64,000 nucleotides of DNA from an uncultured Methanomassiliicoccales archaeon (GTDB taxonomy: Archaea > Thermoplasmatota > Thermoplasmata > Methanomassiliicoccales > Methanomethylophilaceae): contig CAUFXM010000007.1 in the NCBI GenBank assembly GCA_959597175.1, forward strand, positions 46,570-110,569, in the 5' to 3' direction. Of the stretch, positions 34,752 to 42,494 are shown one piece after another. The position numbers and the translations under genes are program-made. The notes beneath the pieces are model-generated. The model ran no database searches. It worked only from the letters and a program-made list of their open reading frames with translations, and was not told the origin of the DNA. How positions within the stretch are numbered: position 1 is the first letter of the stretch; the number at the start of each line of letters is the position of its first letter.

Positions 34752-36410
34752 ATGGCAGGAAAAGAGAAGCTGTTCATGGAAGCATGCAAGAAGAAATTCA
34801 AAGAAGACCCCACCGACATGTCCACCAAGTACTACTGCTACGGTGGATGGAAGCAGTCCAAATCCAAGGTGGAGTTCCAGAACTCCGCTATGGAGATCGC
34901 CAAGAAGCGCGGAATCCCCATGATGAACGAGGACATCGGAGTGCCCCTCGGACAGAGGAGCTGGATGCCCTACCAGCTGTCCCACACCGACATCTTCGCC
35001 GAGGCGGACGACCTGCACTGCGTCAACAACTGCGCCATCCAGCAGGCCTGGGACGACATCAGGAGGACCATCCTCGTCGGACTCGACTCCCCTCACCAGA
35101 CCATCGAGAGGAGGCTCGGAAAGGAGGTCACCCCCGAGACCATCAACACCTACCTGGAGACCGTCAACCACACCATGCCCGGTGGAGCGGTCGTTCAGGA
35201 GCACATGGCCGAGGTCAACCCCGCCCTCGTGTGGGACTCCTACGTCAAGGTGTTCTCTGGCGACGACGAGCTCATCGACGAGCTCGACCCCAGGTTCGTC
35301 ATCGACATCAACAAACTGTTCCCCAAGGACCAGGCCGAGCAGCTGAAGAAAGCCATCGGAAAGACCCTCATGCAGGCTGTCCGTGTGCCCACCATCGTCG
35401 GAAGGCTCATGGATGGAGCTACCGTCTCCAGGCACGCCGCCATGCAGATCTCCATGGCCTTCATCTCCGCGTACAAACTCGCCGCCGGAGAGGCCGCCAT
35501 CGCCGACTTCGCCTACTCCGCGAAGCACCAGTCCCTCAACATGGGTACCATGATGCCCGCCAGGCGTGCAAGGGGACCCAACGAGCCCGGTGGAATCCCG
35601 TTCGGATACATGGCCGATATCGCCCAGTCCGACCGTGTCTACCCCGACGACCCCGGACGCGCCGCCCTCGAGGCAGTCGCTCTGGGAGCCGCCGTCTTCG
35701 ACCAGGTCTACCTGGGAGGATACATGTCCGGTGGAGTCGGATTCACCCAGTACGCCACCGCCGCGTACACCGACAACATCCTCGAGGACTACGTGTACTA
35801 CGCCATCGACCAGATCAAATCCAGGTACGGTGGGTTCTGCAAGCTGGACCCCGCCAACATGGACGAGCTCATAAAACTCGGTGACGACATCAACTCCTAC
35901 GCCCTCGAGATGTACGAGCGCTACCCCGCCGTCATGGAGACCCACTTCGGAGGATCCCAGAGGGCCACCGTCTCCGCTGCCGCCACCGGTATCGCCGGAG
36001 CCATGGCCACCGGAGTCGCCGACTGCGGTCTGAACTGCTGGTACCTCTCCATGCTCCAGCACAAAGAGAGGACCGGAAGGCTCGGATTCTACGGATTCGA
36101 CCTGCAGGACCAGTGCGGATCCGCGAACTCCTTCGCGTACAGGTCCGACGAGGGTCTGCCCATGGAGGTCCGTGGACCCAACTACCCCAACTACGCCATG
36201 AACGTCGGACACCTGTCCGGATACACCGGTATCCCCAAGGCTGCCCACGTTGCTCGCGGAGACGCCTTCACCGCCAACCCGTTCGTCAGGGTTGCGTTCG
36301 CTGACCCCACTCTCGTCTTCGACTTCGCCAACGTGACGAAGGAGATCGGACGCGGAGCCCTCAGGGAGTTCCAGCCCGCCGGTGAGAGAAGCGCCGTCAT
36401 CAAGGGATGA
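34752..36410 (+). CDS. mcrA: Methyl-coenzyme M reductase subunit alpha
   Basis: A 552-residue catalytic subunit that holds F430. The channel block GGYMSGGVGFTQYATAAYTD is present. LGFYGFDLQDQCG aligns with the modified loop of known McrA, putting the thioglycine at Gly448 and the S-methylcysteine equivalent at Cys455. KHQSLNMGTMMPARRARGP contains the usual N-methylhistidine (His259) and methylarginine (Arg272) sites. The ycaO gene in this window is a good candidate for installing the thioamide. The ATG at 34752 (MAGKEKLFMEACKKKF) follows mcrG closely. Its stop overlaps the ATG of the next gene (36407). Confidence 0.99.
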   Translation: MAGKEKLFMEACKKKFKEDPTDMSTKYYCYGGWKQSKSKVEFQNSAMEIAKKRGIPMMNEDIGVPLGQRSWMPYQLSHTDIFAEADDLHCVNNCAIQQAWDDIRRTILVGLDSPHQTIERRLGKEVTPETINTYLETVNHTMPGGAVVQEHMAEVNPALVWDSYVKVFSGDDELIDELDPRFVIDINKLFPKDQAEQLKKAIGKTLMQAVRVPTIVGRLMDGATVSRHAAMQISMAFISAYKLAAGEAAIADFAYSAKHQSLNMGTMMPARRARGPNEPGGIPFGYMADIAQSDRVYPDDPGRAALEAVALGAAVFDQVYLGGYMSGGVGFTQYATAAYTDNILEDYVYYAIDQIKSRYGGFCKLDPANMDELIKLGDDINSYALEMYERYPAVMETHFGGSQRATVSAAATGIAGAMATGVADCGLNCWYLSMLQHKERTGRLGFYGFDLQDQCGSANSFAYRSDEGLPMEVRGPNYPNYAMNVGHLSGYTGIPKAAHVARGDAFTANPFVRVAFADPTLVFDFANVTKEIGRGALREFQPAGERSAVIKG

Positions 36411-36691
36411 AGCCTGTGAAGGTCGGCGACCTGCTGAAGTACACCCCCACCGCCACAGTGGGCAAGGTGACGGACGTCGTGGAGAGGGACGGGAAGGTCT
36501 GGGTAAGACTGGACTTCACGGACCTCTACTACGAGGCCTCGAACCTGATCCCGGCGGACCCCTCGGAGTACATCCCCGTCTCCTTCAAGGAGAAGAAGAT
36601 GTCCGACCGCGGGATGAAGTCCATCGAGGACATCAAGAGGGAGACCCAGGAGGTCGATATCTCTGAGATGATGCCTTCGGGCGGAGGATAA
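36407..36691 (+). CDS. DUF2098-type methanogen protein
   Basis: A 94-residue protein with a small beta-barrel-like core: VKVGDLLKYTPTATVGKVTD and VWVRLDFTDLYYEASNLIPAD. This fits DUF2098, a family largely limited to methanogens. Its ATG overlaps the mcrA stop (ATGA), so it is the last gene of the mcr operon and is probably needed in step with Mcr. Function unknown; a stable TTCG-loop hairpin follows at once. Confidence 0.78.
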   Translation: MKPVKVGDLLKYTPTATVGKVTDVVERDGKVWVRLDFTDLYYEASNLIPADPSEYIPVSFKEKKMSDRGMKSIEDIKRETQEVDISEMMPSGGG

Positions 36692-36698
36692 ACGAATT

Positions 36699-36744
36699 AC
36701 GGGGCTTCGGCCCCGATACCCCATGTCCCCGGTCCGCCGGGGAC
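36699..36744. terminator. Two tandem hairpins ending the mcr operon
   Basis: CGGGGC (36699-36704) and GCCCCG (36709-36714) close a TTCG tetraloop; then GTCCCCGG (36725-36732) and CCGGGGAC (36737-36744) close a TCCG loop. The second abuts the stop codon of the converging kinase-like gene, so it can serve both strands. Confidence 0.6.
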
Positions 36745-37509
36745 TCAAACCCTCCCATCCTGTTCTTCCTTCGATTTTCCCGTCACATTGCCGGTCTGGC
36801 AAGGTGCCGTCGGCCGACTTGGATACAGAAACCGGATCGGTGATCCGCCGGTCCGGAGACGGTTGTGTAGAGGATGACGGGCCCCGCGGGATCGGGGCCC
36901 TTGGAAAGCAGGGAACCGACCTCGGTCCCTTCCGATCATGTCGATGTAGTCCCGGATGATCCCGGCGGCGTTCTCCACGCCGATGGGGCCTGTGTCGACG
37001 GATAGGTGGTAGTTGGATGCCGAGCCCCATATGCGGCCGGTGTACCTGCGGTAGTACTCCGCCCTCTCCCGGTCCTTGTCCTTGATGTGCTGGTAGGCCT
37101 CCTTCTCGGAGAACCCGTTCCTCCGGGCGGAGCGCTTTATGCGGTCGGGTATCGGAGCGGTGACGAAGACGTTCACCACATCCTCCCTCTCCCTCAGCAC
37201 AAAGTCGGCGCATCTGCCGACGAACACGCACGGTCCTTTCGACGCTATGTCGAGTATCGCCTCCGACTGGGCCTCGAACAGCGGGTTGGTCGCCGGGATC
37301 CCCCAGTAGCTGACCATCGATGACCTGCTCCTCTCCTCGGATCTCTCGACATCCTCGATGCTCATCCCGGAGACCCTCGCGGTCTCCTCGATGATCTCCC
37401 TGTCATAGCATCTCACGCCGAGCATCTCCGCCAGCACGCGTCCGACCTCGCGTCCTCCGCTGCCGTTCTCTCTTCCTATCGTGACGATGATATCACTCAC
37501 TTCCGACAC
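36745..37509 (-). CDS. Cytidylate-kinase-like protein with unusual C-terminal extension
   Basis: A 254-residue protein. The first 195 residues match the cytidylate-kinase-like (AAA_26) family: IIVTIGRENGSGGREVGRVLA (P-loop GSGGR), YDREIIEETARVSG, VFVGRCADFVL and a lid region RERAEYYRRYTGRIWG. The last 60 residues are arginine/proline/glycine-rich, run across a GGGCCCCG/CGGGGCCC hairpin at about 36880-36900, and look like former non-coding sequence. The natural stop may have been lost by an indel near residue 195. Substrate is probably a small metabolite rather than CMP. It overlaps the neighbouring membrane-protein gene by 17 bases. Confidence 0.75.
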   Translation of the reverse strand: MSEVSDIIVTIGRENGSGGREVGRVLAEMLGVRCYDREIIEETARVSGMSIEDVERSEERSRSSMVSYWGIPATNPLFEAQSEAILDIASKGPCVFVGRCADFVLREREDVVNVFVTAPIPDRIKRSARRNGFSEKEAYQHIKDKDRERAEYYRRYTGRIWGSASNYHLSVDTGPIGVENAAGIIRDYIDMIGRDRGRFPAFQGPRSRGARHPLHNRLRTGGSPIRFLYPSRPTAPCQTGNVTGKSKEEQDGRV

Positions 37510-38014
37510 CTCCCGTGTTCCTCCTCTTCAGCGTGCGGATGTGCATCCTCCTCATGATGGCCCTTGCCGCAGGCTGGGCGACGGCCATCTCGATCCAGAA
37601 CGCCACGCAGAAGTTCACCGGCCAGTTCTGTGGCCAGTTGTACAAGCCCTCGAGGACCAGCTGTCCCCCCATCAGTCCGCCTACCAGGGGACCGACGGCG
37701 GTCATGATGACGGACATCATCGTCACGCAGGCCACGATGTTCAGGACTATCCTGGTGTTCGCGGAATCGGATGGCAGCATCGCCCAGTCCAGGATGCGGT
37801 TGGCCACCTTGCCCACGAGGAACGTCATGAGAAGCATAATCACCACCCAGAGCAGGGGGAGGGCGATCAACGACTCCCTCAGGTACCCGGCCTCGATGCC
37901 GCCGTTGTTCTTGCAGATGTTGAAGGTCATCATCAGGAAGCCTGTGATCAGCGCGATCACACCTCCGTAGATGAGTCCCTCCCTACCGTTCCATGGGAAT
38001 CTCAACTCTTCCAT
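37493..38014 (-). CDS. DUF2798-like four-helix membrane protein
   Basis: A 173-residue membrane protein with four predicted helices. FPWNGREGLIYGGVIALITG opens the first helix, and NWPQNWPVNFCVAFWIEMAV opens the last; both phrases are typical of small DUF2798-type membrane proteins. The ATG at 38014 is favoured by GGTGA just upstream; a GTG at 38023 is the alternative. It overlaps the kinase-like gene downstream. No function known. Confidence 0.6.
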   Translation of the reverse strand: MEELRFPWNGREGLIYGGVIALITGFLMMTFNICKNNGGIEAGYLRESLIALPLLWVVIMLLMTFLVGKVANRILDWAMLPSDSANTRIVLNIVACVTMMSVIMTAVGPLVGGLMGGQLVLEGLYNWPQNWPVNFCVAFWIEMAVAQPAARAIMRRMHIRTLKRRNTGGVGSE

Positions 38015-38162
38015 AGTCTTCACCCGGACCAGAACGATGCACTGTTTCCGGCAGGTCCAAAGAACGGAACGCCTCTGATTTGTACGTACATGCGCTGGAT
38101 GTTTGATTCAGGCTTAGGAACGTTAGGTCCTATTTCAATCTGACCCGACAGATATAGTGTAA
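38015..38162. promoter_or_regulatory. Promoter region with TGTACGTACA palindrome
   Basis: The gap before the DUF2798-like gene holds a perfect 10-base palindrome TGTACGTACA (38081-38090) and, further up, a TTAGG-AACG-TTAGG-TCCTA element (about 38115-38133) that recalls the iron-box half-sites upstream of the ABC genes. No gene is seen here. Confidence 0.35.
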
Positions 38163-38208
38163 AAAAAGAACTAAAAAGTTTGATGTGGGACAGTCTGAAG
38201 AGACTGTC
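38163..38208 (-). terminator. Hairpin plus T-tract ending the 38207 gene
   Basis: On the minus strand GACAGTC/GACTGTC (38202-38208 and 38189-38195) forms a stem that includes the stop codon, followed by a T-rich tract opposite 38156-38182. This is the clearest intrinsic-type terminator in the window. Confidence 0.7.
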
Positions 38209-38770
38209 ACTTCTTGGATCTGTTGAACGCCACGAGAACGGACGCCAGCTTCGGATTGTCCACCAGGCCGTAGTACTTCCTGATCATCAGGTCACTGGTG
38301 GGCGCGGGGCTGCAGGAGATCACGTCGTAGCATCCGTTGCCCTCGTTGAGCTCGGGGAAGGACACGGGGGGCATCACGAACTGCTCCCCTCCGGTTGCCT
38401 TGACCTCGGGGAACATCACGAACGCGTCGGAGAGCCAGACAACGTCCTGTCTGTTCTCGTACTTCTTCATGGTGAACGGGAAGACCTCCTCTCCGATGAT
38501 CTGGCCGTTCCCGGATTCCAGGATGACGGTGGGTTCCGGCGGGGGCCTGAAGCGGGGGTCCTTGACGATGCAGATGACGCTGTCGCGTTTCAGCGCCTGG
38601 TTGAAACCCTCGTTCTCGACCTCGATGTCGCCCATGGCGCGCACCTTGGCCTCCTCCTCCTTGAGCTGTTCAAGGATGGTCTGGTCCAGGTAGAAGGCAT
38701 GGACCACCCCTCTCAGTCCCCGAATGAGCTCCAGCTGGGAGTCGCCGGGGGCGTCTACATCAGGTGCCAT
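38207..38770 (-). CDS. Conserved-looking protein of unknown function
   Basis: A 187-residue soluble protein I cannot place. It has a helical N-terminus (LDQTILEQLKEEEAKVRAMG) and a beta-rich remainder with FRPPPEPTVILESGNGQIIG and YDVISCSPAPTSD. There are two cysteines near the end and no membrane helix. It has its own TATA-like TTTTATACAACC just upstream of the ATG and an intrinsic-type terminator. It lies inside the methanogenesis island between mcr and the activation cluster, so a methanogenesis-linked role is possible. Confidence 0.6.
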   Translation of the reverse strand: MAPDVDAPGDSQLELIRGLRGVVHAFYLDQTILEQLKEEEAKVRAMGDIEVENEGFNQALKRDSVICIVKDPRFRPPPEPTVILESGNGQIIGEEVFPFTMKKYENRQDVVWLSDAFVMFPEVKATGGEQFVMPPVSFPELNEGNGCYDVISCSPAPTSDLMIRKYYGLVDNPKLASVLVAFNRSKK

Positions 38771-38830
38771 GAATCAATAAACTGTAAAAGGTTGTATAAA
38801 AGGGTTTTTGATGTTCCATCCATCGATGGA

Positions 38831-39178
38831 TCATTTGAGACCGCACTGGCTCTCGTCATCGACGAAGGTGATGGAGCAGTCCCTCTTGAGGCCCAGGCCA
38901 CCTGCGACCTCCAGCGCCTTCACGATGCCCGCGGGGACGGGGCACGCGGTGTGGGGTATCGCGTCGTTGGCCAGTTTGTAGATCTCGGATTTGTGGAACT
39001 CCGCCTCGACCTCGGCGTAGGGGCTCATGGGCTCCAGCCTCCAGGACATCTTCAGGATGTTGGGGCAGTCGCTCTTGATCTCGATGTCCACGAGACCCAT
39101 GTCGTTCTCCTTGGCGATGATAAGGGTCTTCATCTTGCAGACGCCGGCGTCCACGCAGACCTTGCATTCCTCACTCAT
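38831..39178 (-). CDS. Small cysteine-containing methanogen protein (DUF6951-like)
   Basis: A 115-residue protein. The N-terminus has CKVCVDAGVCKMKTLII and the middle has IKSDCPNILKMSWRLEPM; a last cysteine pair lies near HTACPVPAGI and CSITFVDDESQCG. The SDCPNI block recalls small DUF6951-type methanogen proteins, a weak match by eye. Its ATG lies within the end of the upstream regulator gene (overlap 39171-39178), so the two are one operon. The many cysteines suggest an Fe-S or metal site. Confidence 0.55.
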   Translation of the reverse strand: MSEECKVCVDAGVCKMKTLIIAKENDMGLVDIEIKSDCPNILKMSWRLEPMSPYAEVEAEFHKSEIYKLANDAIPHTACPVPAGIVKALEVAGGLGLKRDCSITFVDDESQCGLK

Positions 39179-40130
39179 TGTCATCACTCCGCAGCCTGAT
39201 CAGGTTGTTGACGCCCGCCATGGACCGTATGTCCACGACCCCGATGGCCGCGATGATGCGGTTGTCCAGCTCGATGGGGGTCACTATCACCCTGATCCCC
39301 TTGTAGGGTCCGGCCGTAGCTATCTTCCTGATTGTGGTCCCCGCATTTATTACCTCTTCGAGGACCGGGCCGCTGTAAGCGTTGTCGATGACGGCACCGT
39401 TCTCTATCCTGACGCCGAGGTTATCCCTGCTCTTGGCACATACCGGGAGACCCCCAACCAGGTCGTGGATGGCGAATGCCAGCGATATGAGCTCGTTGCC
39501 GGTGCTCCTCTGGCTCAGCACATCCTTGAGCTCGCGGTTGAACTGGAGGCCGCCCATGATCGTCAGCCCCGCTATCACGGCACCGATCTCCGCGGACTCC
39601 TTCGTGGGGCCTGTGCCGATGATGACGACGTCGTCGTTCTTCAGTGAGAACACGGAGCGGATCTTCGCTTCGATGTCTGGCTCGACAGGGTAGTCGGAGC
39701 CGGGGAAGATCAGCTTCCCGTTGGTGTAGATGAGGGTGGTGGCCCCGGTGGCGCCTGACTTGATGGCGGCGTCCCTCTCCTCGCATCCGTACTTGACGTT
39801 CCTGGCCATCTTGGGGACCCTCACGGCGCAGTCGCGGTCCCCTATTGTCAGGTCGCTGATGGAAACGTCGGCGATGTCCATGTGGACCGACTTCTTGAAC
39901 TCTGAGCCCTTGTCGGTGAGGAAGATGCCGCTCTTGCCGATGATGATCATGCTCTGGTCCTGCATCATCGCCAGGATGGTCCTCGTGCTCCCCTCCCCGA
40001 TCCCGAGCATCTGGGACAGTTTCTTCCTCCCCACGGGGGAATCCTCGCTTAGGCACTCGAAGGCCTTCCAGATGTGGTAGTCGTTGAACTTGGGCACCGG
40101 GCCGCCGAGCTTCGATGGACGGGAGAGCAT
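39171..40130 (-). CDS. Winged-helix protein with DUF2111-type C-terminal domain; candidate regulator
   Basis: A 319-residue two-part protein. The N-terminus is a winged helix (KKLSQMLGIGEGSTRTILAM, then GIFLTDKGSEF). The middle has VVIIGTGPTKESAEIGAVIAG. The last 120 residues match the methanogen family DUF2111: FAIHDLVGGLPVCAKSRDNLG, IENGAVIDNAYSGPVLEEVI and ATAGPYKGIRVIVTP, then AAIGVVDI. It is divergent from atwA, the first gene of the Mcr activation operon, with 133 bases between. That setting makes it a candidate transcription regulator of the operon. Domain names are by eye. Confidence 0.68.
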   Translation of the reverse strand: MLSRPSKLGGPVPKFNDYHIWKAFECLSEDSPVGRKKLSQMLGIGEGSTRTILAMMQDQSMIIIGKSGIFLTDKGSEFKKSVHMDIADVSISDLTIGDRDCAVRVPKMARNVKYGCEERDAAIKSGATGATTLIYTNGKLIFPGSDYPVEPDIEAKIRSVFSLKNDDVVIIGTGPTKESAEIGAVIAGLTIMGGLQFNRELKDVLSQRSTGNELISLAFAIHDLVGGLPVCAKSRDNLGVRIENGAVIDNAYSGPVLEEVINAGTTIRKIATAGPYKGIRVIVTPIELDNRIIAAIGVVDIRSMAGVNNLIRLRSDDNE

Positions 40131-40263
40131 ATGGATGTATCATTCATCCAATAGATAAAGTGATGGGTCCGACATATAGGTAAGGAATATCAACGACGTT
40201 AACACTTCTAACACGTCAGGGGAAAACCCGATACTTTAAATTAAACGAACATCTGCCTCAACC
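40131..40263. promoter_or_regulatory. Divergent promoter between the DUF2111 regulator and atwA
   Basis: TTTAAATTAA at 40235-40244 is a TATA-like box about 20-29 bases before the atwA ATG, so atwA is probably leaderless. Near the regulator start, TGGATG (40132-40137) and CATCCA (40145-40150) form an inverted repeat, a possible autoregulatory operator. Confidence 0.5.
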
Positions 40264-41871
40264 ATGGCTCAAGAGTCGGTAGACCTTCTGGTTATCGAGA
40301 ACGTCTCGAAATCCTTCGACGGTCGCTGCGTCCTCAAGGACGTCAGCGCAAAGCTGAGCACCGGTGCGATCCTCGGACTCATCGGTAAGAGCGCCGCCGG
40401 GAAGAGCGTCCTCATCCACATGCTCAGGGGGAGCGAGGAGTACGCCCCCGACAGCGGACGTGTGATCTACAACGTGAACCGCTGCACGAAATGCGGCAAC
40501 CTGGACCTCCCCTACAAGGGCGTGGCATGCACGAAGTGCGGAGGGGAGACCGAGACGCTGTCGGTGGACTTCTGGTCCCTCAAGCCGGACGACCATCTGA
40601 GGCAGGCCATCAAGGGACGCATAGCGATCATGCTCCAGAGGACGTTCGCCCTGTTCGGCGACATGTCGGTCGTGGAGAACGTGATGGAGGCAATCCCCGA
40701 GGACATCCAGGGCGACGACCGCATCAACAAGGCGATCGAGATGCTCAAGCTCGTGAACATGACCCACAGGACCACCCACATCGCCAGGGACCTCTCCGGA
40801 GGGGAGAAGCAGAGGGTGGTCATGGCGAGGCAGCTGGCGAAGGACCCCCTGTTCTTCCTTGCGGACGAGCCTACCGGGACCCTCGACCCCACCACCGCCG
40901 AGACGGTTCACAAGGGGCTCATCGACTACGTCCAGGGCAAGGGCATCTGCATGGTGTTCGCCTCACACTGGCCCGAGGCGATCGAGAGGATGGCCGACGA
41001 GGCGATCCTGCTGGAGGCGGGCAACGTCCTCAAGATGGGCGACCCCAAGGAGGTCAGCGCCGAGTTCATGAAGGACTACCACTTCGAGAAGTCCGAGCAG
41101 GGGGAGCTGGGAGAGACGCTCATCAAGCTCGACAACGCGGCCAAGCACTACTTCTCCGTCGTGAGGGGTGTGGTAAAGGCGGTCGACGGCGTCACCATCG
41201 ACATCAAGGAGAGGGAGGTCTTCGCCCTGGTCGGGTACTCCGGAGCCGGCAAGACAACCACATCCAGGATGATCGCGGGTATGACCCCGGTCACGTCCGG
41301 GTCGGTCAAGATCAAGATCGGTGACGACTGGGTCGACATGTCCGAGTCGGGATTCGCCGGTAAGGGGAGAGCCACCCCGTACATCGGGTTCCTGCACCAG
41401 GAGTACACACTGTACCCCTTCGACACCGTCCTCCAGAACCTCTCCACCTGCATCGGCATGAAGATGCCCGCGGAGCTGGCCAAGGTCAAGGCCATCCAGG
41501 TGCTGCTCAGTGTCGGGTTCGAGAAGCAGAACGTCGAGAAGATCCTGTACTCCTACCCGGACTCCCTGTCCGTCGGGGAGTGCCAGAGGATCGCGTTCGC
41601 CCAGGTCCTGATCAAGGAGCCCCGCATCATCATCCTCGACGAGCCCACAGGGACGATGGACCCCATCACGAAGACGATCATAGCTAAGTCCGTCATACGC
41701 GCCAGGGAGACGCTCGGGGAGACGTTCATCGTGGTCAGCCACGACATGGATTTCGTCCTCAACTGCGCCGACCGCGCCGCGTTCATGAAGGGCGGCAGGG
41801 TTGTGTCCATAGGCAAGCCAGAGGATGTTCTCGAGGAGTTCTCGATGGAGCCCGTGCCAGAAGGTGAATGA
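40264..41871 (+). CDS. atwA: Methyl-coenzyme M reductase activation component A2 (ABC ATPase)
   Basis: A 535-residue soluble protein with two ABC ATPase domains and no membrane part. The first has Walker A GKSAAGKSV, a CTKCGN...CTKCGGE zinc-ribbon insertion (about residues 77-98), signature LSGGEKQR and Walker B FFLADEPTGTLDP. The second has GYSGAGKTT, SVGECQR as a modified signature and IIILDEPTGTMDP. This matches AtwA, which supplies ATP-driven reduction of F430 nickel in Mcr. Its stop is in the ATGA just before mcrC. It leads the operon atwA-mcrC-mmp3-6-5-15-17-7. Confidence 0.94.
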   Translation: MAQESVDLLVIENVSKSFDGRCVLKDVSAKLSTGAILGLIGKSAAGKSVLIHMLRGSEEYAPDSGRVIYNVNRCTKCGNLDLPYKGVACTKCGGETETLSVDFWSLKPDDHLRQAIKGRIAIMLQRTFALFGDMSVVENVMEAIPEDIQGDDRINKAIEMLKLVNMTHRTTHIARDLSGGEKQRVVMARQLAKDPLFFLADEPTGTLDPTTAETVHKGLIDYVQGKGICMVFASHWPEAIERMADEAILLEAGNVLKMGDPKEVSAEFMKDYHFEKSEQGELGETLIKLDNAAKHYFSVVRGVVKAVDGVTIDIKEREVFALVGYSGAGKTTTSRMIAGMTPVTSGSVKIKIGDDWVDMSESGFAGKGRATPYIGFLHQEYTLYPFDTVLQNLSTCIGMKMPAELAKVKAIQVLLSVGFEKQNVEKILYSYPDSLSVGECQRIAFAQVLIKEPRIIILDEPTGTMDPITKTIIAKSVIRARETLGETFIVVSHDMDFVLNCADRAAFMKGGRVVSIGKPEDVLEEFSMEPVPEGE

Positions 41872-41873
41872 CC

Positions 41874-42494
41874 ATGAAGCAGAAGATGGGGAGGCACCTC
41901 AGCTTCGTGGAGTGCAGGGAGTCGATGGGCCTCGGCGTCGGAGGGGGTCTCGCCCAGAGGGCGACCATCTCCGAGTCCGGGAGGGACGTCGTCGCCATAG
42001 CCATGGGCCCCGGCCGCAGGCACATCACCAAGCCGGTGTGCGAGATCACCTACGCCCTCAGGGAGGAGGGGATCGACACGAGCGTCATGGTCGTCAACGC
42101 CGGGTCCGGCGTCCCTGCGGACGCCCCCGATGTGACAACCGGGTCCTGCTTCGGCCTGGACCCGATAGAGGTCGAGAGGATCCAGCAGTACAAGGTGGCG
42201 CTGATCCACCTCGGGAACGTCCGCAACCACATCGTCTACAAGGCCAGGCTGATCCTCAGGAACGTGGACATCCCGGCCATCATCGTCGCGCAGTGCCCCG
42301 TTGACTACGAGGACTTCGCGGCCATCGGGGTGAAGACCAAGGCGGTCATGCCCCCCGAGGACAAGATCCAGACCAAGGGGGAGATCGTGGAGATCGTCAC
42401 CGGCGTCGTCAGAGGGGTGACCACCTCGCAGGACAAGCTGGACGAGATCGTCTCCAAGGTCCAGTCGATGCTTCCGGAGCGTGAGCGCAGATGA
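41874..42494 (+). CDS. mcrC: Methyl-coenzyme M reductase protein C
   Basis: A 206-residue McrC. FVECRESMGLGVGGGLAQRA, AIAMGPGRRHITKPVCEITY and VNAGSGVPADAPDV are hallmark blocks; the C-terminus has KTKAVMPPEDKIQTKGEIVE. McrC is part of the Mcr activation complex. The ATG at 41874 has AAGGTGA at a good spacing and is preferred; the ATG at 41868 overlapping the atwA stop is the alternative. The stop overlaps the mmp3 start (ATGA). Confidence 0.95.
   Translation: MKQKMGRHLSFVECRESMGLGVGGGLAQRATISESGRDVVAIAMGPGRRHITKPVCEITYALREEGIDTSVMVVNAGSGVPADAPDVTTGSCFGLDPIEVERIQQYKVALIHLGNVRNHIVYKARLILRNVDIPAIIVAQCPVDYEDFAAIGVKTKAVMPPEDKIQTKGEIVEIVTGVVRGVTTSQDKLDEIVSKVQSMLPERERR

Noticed and set aside
40264..41871. 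Membrane ABC transporter ATPase
   Set aside because: There is no permease partner, and the zinc-ribbon insertion and mcrC/mmp context identify AtwA.
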